From contig CAITZM010000177.1 of NCBI GenBank assembly GCA_903896925.1, forward strand, positions 1 through 64,000: 64,000 bases of DNA, given 5' to 3'. This DNA comes from an uncultured Lentisphaerota bacterium. GTDB taxonomy: Bacteria; Verrucomicrobiota; Kiritimatiellia; CAIQIC01. The notes beneath the pieces were generated by a model. The model did no database searches, had not been told where the DNA came from, and saw nothing but the letters and a program-made list of their open reading frames with translations. The first letter of the stretch is position 1. Each line of letters opens with the position of its first letter. Below, one piece after another: positions 41,285 through 49,110 of the stretch. The position numbers were made by a program, and so were the translations under genes.

Positions 41285-41739
41285 GCGTCACCTGCTTTCC
41301 GTGCGGTATGTTTCCAGAGATCGGAGGCGATTCCCATCATTTTTTACGAACTCTGAAAAAACTGGAAAAGATTGTACCGCCAAGTTGAAAATCCTTCGCT
41401 TCGAAGGGACGCCAAGCTCGCCAAGGCCAAGCAAGAAAAGCAGAGTAACAGAATCGAAGCAGGTAGAAAATGCATCCACAGATTTCGCAGATGACACAGA
41501 TTCTGGAGAAGGGAAGAGGAGAGCAGGGACGGAAATCTCTATCGCGAATTGCGCGAAGCTCGTGCATTTCCGGAGGGGTGTAAGTTTCCAAAATTTGAGA
41601 AGCTAGCAGCTGTGCCCCCCCCCAACGTGCGCCCCCAAGAACAAATCGGCAGGACCAATTTCGAGATCGCCCGCCCTGTGCTTCCCATTGCCCGCCGCTG
41701 GCACGAAGTCGTAGAACAAGGCGAGATTCGCCCCTCTCG
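41285..41739. other. Spacer with CGCCAAG repeats, no gene seen
   Basis: 41376-41440 contains TACCGCCAAGTTGAAAA and GGGACGCCAAGCTCGCCAAG units, the reverse type of the CTTGGCG repeats elsewhere. GTTTCCAGAGATCGGAGG (41310-41327) is a decayed look-alike of the TTCCAA palindrome with no partner at 32 bp. The remainder is lower in GC and shows no protein-like frame. Confidence 0.5.
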
Positions 41740-42117
41740 TCACCAAAACAGACCTATAGCCGCGACCACGAAACCGACCAGGTACCATGCAGGTAGGCCG
41801 ATTGCGAAAAATCCCCATGCGATAATAGGATGCTTGATGGTCTGACGTGCTGTAAGAAAGGCCGCAACCAGAGGGAGAATGCCGAAAGCAACAAGTGCTG
41901 TTGAGATGAGCCATTGAGATTTCAAGAATCCTGCCATTAACCCTGTTGGGCCACTCATGACTACTGTGATGAATCGAGCACGAAGAGCCGGTGTTATGTG
42001 GATGGGCGGCGTTCCAAGCTCAGACGGTCGGCTTAGCCAGAAACATATATTAAAGGCCAGAAGGGACAGGACGATGGACGCTTGGATCAGATTCTGTTTT
42101 TTCTGGCTCCATCTCAT
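41740..42117 (-). CDS. Small membrane protein, hypothetical
   Basis: This 125-residue protein has three to four hydrophobic segments: IQASIVLSLLAFNICFWL (about 11-28), a weak one near VVMSGPTGLMAGF, LISTALVAFGILPLVAAFL (about 70-88) and IIAWGFFAIGLPAWYLVGFV (about 98-117). Charged residues are placed as expected for a short polytopic membrane protein. No family is recognised. Base composition is lower in GC than its neighbours, which may mean it came from elsewhere or is under weak selection. It stands alone between two repeat-rich spacers. Confidence 0.55.
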   Translation of the reverse strand: MRWSQKKQNLIQASIVLSLLAFNICFWLSRPSELGTPPIHITPALRARFITVVMSGPTGLMAGFLKSQWLISTALVAFGILPLVAAFLTARQTIKHPIIAWGFFAIGLPAWYLVGFVVAAIGLFW

Positions 42118-42666
42118 TCTGTTTCTCGGTGCGGATATCTTGTTTCACTGTGGGAGCAGTCATCGCGCTTCGCTCATCGGCGGAGATACTACGGCGAGGC
42201 AGGTAGGGACACAAGCCCGGTGGCAGCTCGCGCTGCTGCCCAAAGTATCCTCCTCTTGGCAATCTTCGCGTCCTTGGCGCGAACCTTCTGCCTCTCTGCT
42301 TCCGTAAAATCTGTACAGCTCTGCGGCTTCTTCTTTTCCTGCCTTGGCGTGCTTGGCGCCTTGGCGGTGTAGCTCCTGCTGCTTTTTCCCCTTTCGGGCT
42401 TCGCTGTGTCCATCCGTGGCCGCTTCCCTGAGTCCTTAGCGGTTGGCCGTTTCCCTCGTTTTGTCGTGCGTGGCGATCTGTCTTAGAAATGTTAGCAAGA
42501 TGGGCTGCTATCTCCCGCGAAGACCGCGTTCTGACGAACGCGGCTACAGGAAGTAGCGTTGTAATTTACAGCCTTGCGATCTGTGCGTTCTTTTGTGGCA
42601 AAGATTTCTTTATCTGCCTGACTTCTGACCGCTGACCTCTGATCTCTTTCACTGCCCTTGGCCTGC
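42118..42666. repeat. Repeat-rich spacer (CTTGGCG, CCGTGGC, CTGACC types)
   Basis: No gene seen. 42247-42372 carries CTTGGCAATCTTCGCGTCCT and TTGGCGTGCTTGGCGCCTTG followed by GCGGT. 42405-42480 has TGTCCATCCGTGGCCGC and TCGTGCGTGGCGATCT units. 42519-42553 is a GACCGCGTTCTGACGAACGC hairpin ending GGCTACAGG. 42582-42600 is TGTGCGTTCTTTTGTGGCA. 42614-42646 is CTGCCTGACTTCTGACCGCT then GACCTCTGATCTC, the inverse of the CAGAGGTCAG type. Confidence 0.55.
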
Positions 42667-44967
42667 TCACGGCGTGTGGCTGCTGCTCGGATCGCGCAGC
42701 TCAACGAACACCACTTCCAGCGGCGCCAGTTCGGTGCTGAACGTCTTGGGCAGCGCCGCCTTTTGCCACAGCGGCTGGAAAGCCTCGCCGGCGGTCGAAC
42801 GGTAAATCGCGGCGTCGTAGGCGGGCGCGGCGGGCGCGTTGCGCGTGTCGAGGGCCACCTGCAGCGGCTGCCGGGTCTCGGCGATGTTGACGAACAGATG
42901 GCCGACCCGGCCGTCGGGCGCCTGCCACGAACTGGTCAGGATGGCCGGGGTGGGGATGTCCTCGCGCACATACTTGTCGCCGCGCTTCGCGGCGATGGGG
43001 ATGGCCAGCTTCGGCACGGCCAGTTCGAACGGATGGAGCATGGTACCGAGCATCAGGAAGCCCCCCGCGCGGGTTTTCAGCAGGCGGCTGTGAGCTCGGA
43101 CGACCGCGACCTGGTCCGGATGCGCCTCGAGCATGTTTGCGTGCGACGACCAGACGGAGCCGCCGGGCGTGCGGCCGGTGACCAGGTTGATGGCGTGGGC
43201 GCGGACGTTGCCGCGGTTGTTGTCCTTGCTCAGCGAGGCGCTGTCGCCGCCGTAGCCGATGGCGTACTCGTGGTAGAGATAGTCGAACAGCGGAATGCCC
43301 ACCGCGCCGGGATAGGCGCGGTACCAGCGCTTCTCGTAGTACTCGCGCACGTGGAACCCGTCGAGGTGCGGGATCAACTGCTCGTGCGCCTCCTCGTGGA
43401 ACAGGACGAAGTCCGCCGTGTTTTGCTTGCCGCGCTGGCGCATCGCATCGAGCAGATCCCAGAACGCGTGGCTCTGGTACAGCCCGGTCCCCGGCGCGTG
43501 GCCGTGTCCGGTTGCGTAGCAGGCATCGCTCCCGCCACCGGTGGTCTGGTCCATCTGCAGCACGTCCACGCCGAGCGCGTGCGCCCGGTCCACCACGGCG
43601 CAGAAGAACGGCTGCGTCTGCGGCGCGCCGACGCAGAACGCGTAGGACTGGCGTTTCCACTCGCTGGACGGGCTGGACTCGTTGAGCACATATTCTTTCG
43701 GCTGCTGCTTTTTCTCGTCGAGGACGTAGGCGGCGGCGTACTGCTGCGCGGCGGGGATCTCGCCGCCGTCGCGGCCCGTGTTGCGAAAGGTGTAGAAGCC
43801 GCCCGAGAGATAGAAGAACGGGCGGATGCCGTCCTGCCGGAGCCGGGCGATCACCGGCTTGGCGTTGGCCTCATCGAAGATCGGAAAATAATCGCCCGCG
43901 GTCCAGCGCCGGTGGTTTTCCCAGCCGCCGAGCATCGCCACGACCGGACCATCGATCTTCGCCTGCCAGGTGTGGAGGTAGTCCACGAGCTGTGGATAAA
44001 AGGAGCCGCTGCAGGACCTTTGGCTGTCATAGGTGCGGACCTCGGAGACGTACACGTCCGGCCCGGCCTTCCACCACGCGGGGATGTCGGCGCGTTCCGC
44101 CAGTGTCTTGGCGCACCAGCTCTGCTTCAAGGCCCAGCGCTTGTATTGGTCCGCCGTGTCGCACCACGTGCCCTGCGTCACGCCCACCGCGACCGGGTAG
44201 GGGCTTTGCCAAACGCTTCCCGCCGCCACCGGCGTGTATTCGTGCCACAGCCGGAACCCGTCCGATTGTTTGAGCACCGTCAGCGCCATCGGATGCCCCG
44301 CCGGGTCCATCCCGGCTAGGTACACGCCCGCTGACCGGTCCTGATAGGCGAGGAACTGCGCCGACAAATTCCCGGGATAGCCCAGCGTCACGCTCTGTCC
44401 GTTCTTCCAGTTCGCTGCCGGGTTCTCGATGAGCGTGCCAGCCATGGCGGGCAGCACCAGCGCATCATCCTGCGCGTCGCCGATAGCCGGCACCGCGAGC
44501 AGCTGCGGGAAGCGGACGGTCTTGAGCGACCGGCCCGTCTTGTTTTCGACGCGGACGGACCAGCGCGTCAGCGGATTCGCCTCCGCGTACGCCACCGTGA
44601 CCTCGACGGACAGGTCCATGCCCGGGAACTTCCCGTATTTCAGCGTGACCTGGCCCGCCGCCGCGCTTGCGCTCGACTCGCCCGCCTGGGTGCTCTCGAC
44701 CGTTGTCGTGCCGCCCTCCGGTTTCGTCAGCGTGAGCGAGAAGAGATTCTTGTGCATCGCACCGGCGATCACGGTCTGTCCGCTCGCCTTGTGGACCAGT
44801 CGCTCGATGAACGGGGCGGGTGTCCGGCCGAGTTCCAGTCGCAGCACGCGGTTCTCCAGCGTGACAGAGTTGGCGGTGTTCACCGGCGCTGCGCCAAGGG
44901 CCGCGGTAAGGAGGAGACAACCGACGCAGGCGGCGAGGACCGGGCTGTTCAGGTGGTGTGATGTCAT
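42667..44967 (-). CDS. DUF6259-like exported glycoside-hydrolase-like protein
   Basis: This 766-residue protein has a signal peptide (MTSHHLNSPVLAACVGCLLL). A galactose-mutarotase-like beta-sandwich (about 30-260; SVTLENRVLRLELGRTPAPF) precedes a TIM-barrel region (about 290-620) with VVAMLGGWENHRRWTAGDYF, HALGVDVLQMDQTTGGGSDA, ADFVLFHEEAHEQLIPHLDG and GIPLFDYLYHEYAIGYGGDS. A C-terminal beta domain follows. This layout matches the DUF6259 group, related to endo-alpha-N-acetylgalactosaminidase-type families. The Asp in LQMDQ and Glu in FHEEAHE are candidate catalytic acids. Substrate unknown. The start at 44967 opens the signal peptide. Confidence 0.75.
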   Translation of the reverse strand: MTSHHLNSPVLAACVGCLLLTAALGAAPVNTANSVTLENRVLRLELGRTPAPFIERLVHKASGQTVIAGAMHKNLFSLTLTKPEGGTTTVESTQAGESSASAAAGQVTLKYGKFPGMDLSVEVTVAYAEANPLTRWSVRVENKTGRSLKTVRFPQLLAVPAIGDAQDDALVLPAMAGTLIENPAANWKNGQSVTLGYPGNLSAQFLAYQDRSAGVYLAGMDPAGHPMALTVLKQSDGFRLWHEYTPVAAGSVWQSPYPVAVGVTQGTWCDTADQYKRWALKQSWCAKTLAERADIPAWWKAGPDVYVSEVRTYDSQRSCSGSFYPQLVDYLHTWQAKIDGPVVAMLGGWENHRRWTAGDYFPIFDEANAKPVIARLRQDGIRPFFYLSGGFYTFRNTGRDGGEIPAAQQYAAAYVLDEKKQQPKEYVLNESSPSSEWKRQSYAFCVGAPQTQPFFCAVVDRAHALGVDVLQMDQTTGGGSDACYATGHGHAPGTGLYQSHAFWDLLDAMRQRGKQNTADFVLFHEEAHEQLIPHLDGFHVREYYEKRWYRAYPGAVGIPLFDYLYHEYAIGYGGDSASLSKDNNRGNVRAHAINLVTGRTPGGSVWSSHANMLEAHPDQVAVVRAHSRLLKTRAGGFLMLGTMLHPFELAVPKLAIPIAAKRGDKYVREDIPTPAILTSSWQAPDGRVGHLFVNIAETRQPLQVALDTRNAPAAPAYDAAIYRSTAGEAFQPLWQKAALPKTFSTELAPLEVVFVELRDPSSSHTP

Positions 44968-45687
44968 GGGCGAGAGTGTAGCGGCCTGCAATGGCTTGGC
45001 AAGCGCGGGGGGAAGACAGAGTTCAGAGGCCACCCTTCGACTTCGCTGGTTCGACTGCGCTCACCACAGGTCAGGGCAGGGCGGACGGAGGTCAGAATGA
45101 AGCAGAAGAGAAAGCTGAACCACTGAGGGCACAGAGGTAAGAGGAGGGCACAGAGGAAAAAGCAGCCACGGAAAGACACGGATCGGCACGGAAGGGAAGC
45201 GAGGCAGCAGAAAATGAACAGCCAAGGCCGGAAAAGAATGAGGATTGAGGGCGGCCGGAGGAGGAAAATATTTTGCCGCAACAGGGCGCAGCGCGGCCTA
45301 CGGCCGCAACCAAACCTCACGCGGAGCGTGAGGGCCACTATGCCGGGCCGCCGCCATAGTAGTCCTCTCGCTCCGCGAGAGGCTTTTGTGAACCGCCCTA
45401 CCGCACTTTGAAATTTTACTAGGAGAACAAAATTCAATCGTTAGTGATGCAAAGAGCCCAAGGAACTCTTTGCGACTCTCTGCGCTCTTTCGTGGCAATT
45501 CCTTCCTCCGTGAAACTCTTCATACCTCCGTGACCACTGTGGTTTCGCTTCCCAGCCGCTGTCCGCCTGCCCCGCTCCGGAAATCTGTGGCCTCTTTTCT
45601 GTGGACTGGTTCTCTTTTTGCGTTGCTGCTGGCGGTGGCCTTTTCCCGCCCTTGGCAAGCCGGGCGGGGGCTTCTATGATGCGCGCC
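44968..45687. repeat. 720-bp repeat-filled spacer
   Basis: No gene seen. Members include a TTCAGAGGCCA remnant (about 45023), AACCACTGAGGGCACAGAGG and GAGGGCACAGAGG (45117-45155) facing ACCTCCGTGACCACTGTGGT (about 45525-45544), AGCCACGGAAAGACACGGAT then CGGCACGGAA (45162-45191), hairpins around CGGCCTACGGCCG, CACGCGGAGCGTGAGG and CTCTCGCTCCGCGAGAGG (45292-45383), and CTCTTTGCGACTCTCTGCGC then TCTTTCGTGG (about 45467-45496). Confidence 0.55.
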
Positions 45688-46899
45688 ATGAAAACATCTA
45701 TCCGTCTCGGTTTGGTGCTGCTGGTGGCCGCGCCGTTCGTCTGGGCGGCGCCGAATCCTGAGGCGCCCGCGCTCGACGCCGCGCGGCTCGCCGAGATCCC
45801 CAAGCAACTCCAGCGTTTCATTGACGACGGCACGATCGCCGGTGCGGTGACGCTCGTCGCGCGGCACGACAAGGTTGTCGAACTCGACGCCATCGGCCTG
45901 GCCGATCTGGCCACCCAGCGGGCGCAGCAGACCGACGACCTGTTCTGGATCGCCTCGATGACCAAGCCGATCACGGCGACGGCGGTGCTGATGCTGCAGG
46001 ACGCGGGCAAGCTGAACGTGAACGATCCGGTTGAAAAATACCTGCCGGAATTCCACGGCCAGTGGCTGATCGCCGAGCGCGGCACCAACTCGCTGAGGCT
46101 GGTCCCGCCGGCGCGCCCGATCACGCTGCGCGACCTGCTGACGCACACCTCCGGTATCAGCGACATGCCGCCGCCGCGCATCGAGACCACGCTCGCGGAA
46201 CTGGTGGTGGGCTACGCCAACAAGCCGCTCCAGTTCGAGCCGGGCAGCAAGTGGACCTACTCGACCGCGGGCATCAATACGCTCGGCCGCATTGTCGAGG
46301 TCGTCAGCGGCCAGCCGTTCGCGGAGTTCCTCGATGAGCGCATCCTGCATCCGCTGGGCATGAAGCACACGACGTTCTGGCCCACACCGCGGCAGGCGCG
46401 GCGGCTCGCGACCGCCTACGCGCCCGGCCCCGACGGCAAGGGCCTCGCGCCTACGGACATCTATTTCATCAAGGGCGGCGTGGCAAATCGCGCGCGCCCG
46501 CCGCTGCCCGGCGGCGGCCTGTTCTCGACCGCGGAGGACCTGGCGAAGTTCTATCAGTTTGTCCTGAACGACGGCGTCGTGGGCGGCAAGCGGCTGCTCT
46601 CGAAGGAGGCCGTCGCGCAGATGACGAGCACGCAGACCGGCGACCTGAAGTGCGGGTTCGTGGACGGCATGTCGTTCGGGCTGGGGTGGGGCGTGGTGAG
46701 GCAACCGCAGGGCGTGACGGAGATGCTGTCGCCCGGCACCTTCGGCCATGGCGGCGCCTACGGCACGCAGGGCTGGGTGGATGCGCAGCATGACCTGATC
46801 ATGGTGCTGATGATCCAGCGCGCGAAGCTGGGCAACGGCGACGCCTCCGACATGCGCCGCGTGTTCCAAGCGACCGCCCTCGGCGCACTGAAGAAATAA
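45688..46899 (+). CDS. Exported class C beta-lactamase-type serine hydrolase
   Basis: This 403-residue protein has a signal peptide (MKTSIRLGLVLLVAAPFVWA) and the serine beta-lactamase/DD-peptidase fold: the S-x-x-K nucleophile in IASMTKPITA (Ser90, Lys93), ITLRDLLTHTSGI, the second motif as YST at Tyr191 (usually Y-x-N; here Thr replaces Asn), and H-x-G as FGHGGAYG (His354). Members of this broad family are esterases, D-amino-acid peptidases or carboxypeptidases more often than antibiotic lactamases. The replaced Asn makes true lactamase activity less likely. No operon partner. Confidence 0.88.
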   Translation: MKTSIRLGLVLLVAAPFVWAAPNPEAPALDAARLAEIPKQLQRFIDDGTIAGAVTLVARHDKVVELDAIGLADLATQRAQQTDDLFWIASMTKPITATAVLMLQDAGKLNVNDPVEKYLPEFHGQWLIAERGTNSLRLVPPARPITLRDLLTHTSGISDMPPPRIETTLAELVVGYANKPLQFEPGSKWTYSTAGINTLGRIVEVVSGQPFAEFLDERILHPLGMKHTTFWPTPRQARRLATAYAPGPDGKGLAPTDIYFIKGGVANRARPPLPGGGLFSTAEDLAKFYQFVLNDGVVGGKRLLSKEAVAQMTSTQTGDLKCGFVDGMSFGLGWGVVRQPQGVTEMLSPGTFGHGGAYGTQGWVDAQHDLIMVLMIQRAKLGNGDASDMRRVFQATALGALKK

Positions 46900-46909
46900 C
46901 AGCTTTTAC

Positions 46910-46990
46910 CACAGAGGTCTCCGAGGCAGGAGGAGGTCACAGAGGTCGGACTCCGTGAACCTCCGCTGACCTCTGTGAACTCGGTGGTTA
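46910..46990. repeat. ACCACAGAGG inverted repeat
   Basis: Left arm TTACCACAGAGGTCTCCGAG (46909-46928), with GAGGTCACAGAGGTC further on, faces right arm CTCCGTGAACCTCCGCTGAC and CTCTGTGAACTCGGTGGTTA. The two arms pair imperfectly over about 40 bp, forming a long hairpin between two plus-strand genes. Confidence 0.6.
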
Positions 46991-47066
46991 ATGCTGCTTA
47001 TCGGTGACTTTCTTCTGCACTAAATGCGGGACCATAACGTTGTTGAATAGAGCACTGGAGCACAAC

Positions 47067-48962
47067 ATGAACAAGATGGCACGGCGGGACTTTTTGCGAT
47101 TGGCCGGGTTGGGCGCGGCGGTGTTTGCCTGCGGCCCGCGGGCGTTCGGCGCCCCGGCGGGGAAGCTGGCGCTGGTCGAGGCGGAGAATTTTGACAAGCT
47201 CGGCGGCTGGGCGGTCGACCAGCAGTTCATGGACCAGATGGGCTCGCCCTATCTGCTCGCGCACGGACTCGGCGAGCCGGTGGCCGACGCGACCACTTCC
47301 GTCACGCTGCCCGCCGCGGGCAAGTACCGCGTCTGGGTGCGCACCTGCGACTGGGTCGCCAAGTGGCAGGCGCCCGGCGCGCCCGGCCGGTTCAACGTCA
47401 TCGTCAACGGTAAAACCCTCGGCCCCCTGTTCGGCACCGAGGGGGCCGACTGGCACTGGCAGGATGGCGGTACGGTCGAGACCGGCGCCAAGGCTGCCCT
47501 TGCGCTCCATGATCAGATGGGCTTTGAAGGCCGCTGCGACGCGGTGCTGTTCAGCCAGGATCTCGACTTCCGTCCGCCCGATGCGGGTAAAGAACTGGCC
47601 GCGCTGCGCCAGCAGCTGCTCGGCCTGCCGGAGCAGCCCGAGGATGGCGGCAGTTTCGAGCTCGTCGTGGTCGGCGGTGGCATCGCCGGCATGTGCGCCG
47701 CGCTCGCCGCCGCGCGCAGCGGCATGAAAACCGCGCTGATCCAGGACCGGCCGGTGCTCGGCGGCAACAACAGCTCCGAGGTCCGCGTCTGGCTCGGCGG
47801 CAACGTCCGGCTCAAGCCCCTGCCGAACATCGGCAATCTCGTCGGCGAGTTCGAGCCGAAGAAGCGCGCGCATGATGGCGCGACGAACACGGCGGAAATC
47901 TATGAGGACGACAAGCGCGAGAAGCTGATGAAGTCGGAAAAAAATCTGACGCTGCTCTTTAACCAGCGTCTGATCTCCGCCAACATGGGCAAGAGCGGCA
48001 TCGCCGCCGTGGTCGCCCAAGACATCCGCACGGGTCGCCGCCTGCGCTATGCGGGCGAGCTGTTCGCCGATTGTACCGGCGACGGCCAGCTCGGCGCGCT
48101 CGCCGGCGCCGAGTTTGAGGTCACGCAGAAGCAGCACATGGGCCCGAGCAACCTCTGGCATGCGATCGAGACCCGGGAGCCGGCGGACTTCCCGCATGTG
48201 AACTGGGCGCTCGACCTCACCGACAAGCCGTTCCCCGGCCGCGCCACCAAGGACAGCAAGACCGGCAAGCTCAAGCCCGCAGACCTCTCCAAGCTCGGCC
48301 AGTGGTTCTGGGAGACCGGCTTCGATCTCGATCCCGTCACCGAGGTCGAGAAGATGCGCGACTGGAATTTGCGCGCCATGTACGGCGCCTGGGACGCGCT
48401 CAAGAACGCCGACAAGCTTTTCCCGAACCACAAGCTGCACTGGGCGGCGTTCATCGCCGGCAAGCGCGAGTCGCGCCGGCTGCTCGGTGACGTGCTCCTG
48501 AACAAGGAAGACGTCGTCGGCGACCGCAAGTTCGATGACGCCTGTTTCCCATGTACCTGGTCGCTCGATCTGCACTATGCCGACAAGCGCTACGGGAAGG
48601 GTTTTGAGGGTCGCGAGTTTATCTCCGAGGCGCATTTCGGCAAATTCAAGCCGCCGTACTGGGCGCCCTACCGCTGCCTGTACAGCCGCAACGTTCCGAA
48701 CCTGTTCATGGCCGGCCGCGACATCAGCGTGACGCACGACGCGCTCGGCACCGTACGCGTCATGCGGACCTGTGGCGCGATGGGCGAGGTCGTCGGCCTG
48801 GCCGCCGCGCTGTGCCGGAAATTCTCCGCCACGCCGCGCGGCCTCTACGAAAGCCATCGCGACGCGCTGACGGCCGCCTTCCAAAAAGGCGCGCCGACAC
48901 TGTACAAGCCGCCGGTGGGTGGGTTGCCGAAGCCCGCGACCGCGCATAAAGCAAAGACCTGA
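47067..48962 (+). CDS. Tat-exported FAD-dependent oxidoreductase with N-terminal beta-sandwich
   Basis: This 631-residue protein starts at 47067 with a twin-arginine signal (MNKMARRDFLRLAGLGAAV). Residues about 30-180 form a carbohydrate-binding-like beta-sandwich (KLALVEAENFDKLGGWAVDQ, AAGKYRVWVRTCDWVAKW). The FAD domain begins with LVVVGGGIAGMCAALAAARS (about 198-217), then PVLGGNNSSEVRVWLGGN, ELFADCTGDGQLGALAGAEF and the C-terminal NVPNLFMAGRDISVTHDALG. The glycine-rich motifs are intact. The sandwich suggests action on a sugar or polysaccharide. Followed at 149 bp by a 1314-aa exported protein and two sulfatases on the same strand. Confidence 0.9.
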   Translation: MNKMARRDFLRLAGLGAAVFACGPRAFGAPAGKLALVEAENFDKLGGWAVDQQFMDQMGSPYLLAHGLGEPVADATTSVTLPAAGKYRVWVRTCDWVAKWQAPGAPGRFNVIVNGKTLGPLFGTEGADWHWQDGGTVETGAKAALALHDQMGFEGRCDAVLFSQDLDFRPPDAGKELAALRQQLLGLPEQPEDGGSFELVVVGGGIAGMCAALAAARSGMKTALIQDRPVLGGNNSSEVRVWLGGNVRLKPLPNIGNLVGEFEPKKRAHDGATNTAEIYEDDKREKLMKSEKNLTLLFNQRLISANMGKSGIAAVVAQDIRTGRRLRYAGELFADCTGDGQLGALAGAEFEVTQKQHMGPSNLWHAIETREPADFPHVNWALDLTDKPFPGRATKDSKTGKLKPADLSKLGQWFWETGFDLDPVTEVEKMRDWNLRAMYGAWDALKNADKLFPNHKLHWAAFIAGKRESRRLLGDVLLNKEDVVGDRKFDDACFPCTWSLDLHYADKRYGKGFEGREFISEAHFGKFKPPYWAPYRCLYSRNVPNLFMAGRDISVTHDALGTVRVMRTCGAMGEVVGLAAALCRKFSATPRGLYESHRDALTAAFQKGAPTLYKPPVGGLPKPATAHKAKT

Positions 48963-48984
48963 CCCGGTGACGCAGGTTCGGAAT

Positions 48985-49056
48985 GCGCTGGCTGGGCCGG
49001 GGTCACCGACCCCGGCTACAGCGGCGGTAAAACTGTAGCCGGCTTCGGTGAAGCCG
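48985..49056. repeat. Two nested CCGGCTACAG hairpins
   Basis: GGCCGGGGTCACCGACCCCG then GCTACAG, and CTGTAGCCGGCTTCGGTGAA then GCCGGCTCGG, are two hairpins of one family (GTAGCCGG and CCGGCTAC arms, different cores) in head-to-head orientation. A further unit runs into the 3' end of the sulfatase at 53406-54998. Confidence 0.6.
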
Positions 49057-49110
49057 GCTCGGAACATGGTATCGAGACGTGGCCGCCGCTTCTGGAGAGA
49101 AAAGGATCTG

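Noticed and set aside
41310-41327. TTTCCAGAGATCGGAGG as a further palindrome site
   Set aside because: Several mismatches and no partner at 32 bp.
45688-46899. Antibiotic-resistance beta-lactamase
   Set aside because: The second motif is YST instead of Y-x-N, and this broad family mostly contains esterases and peptidases.
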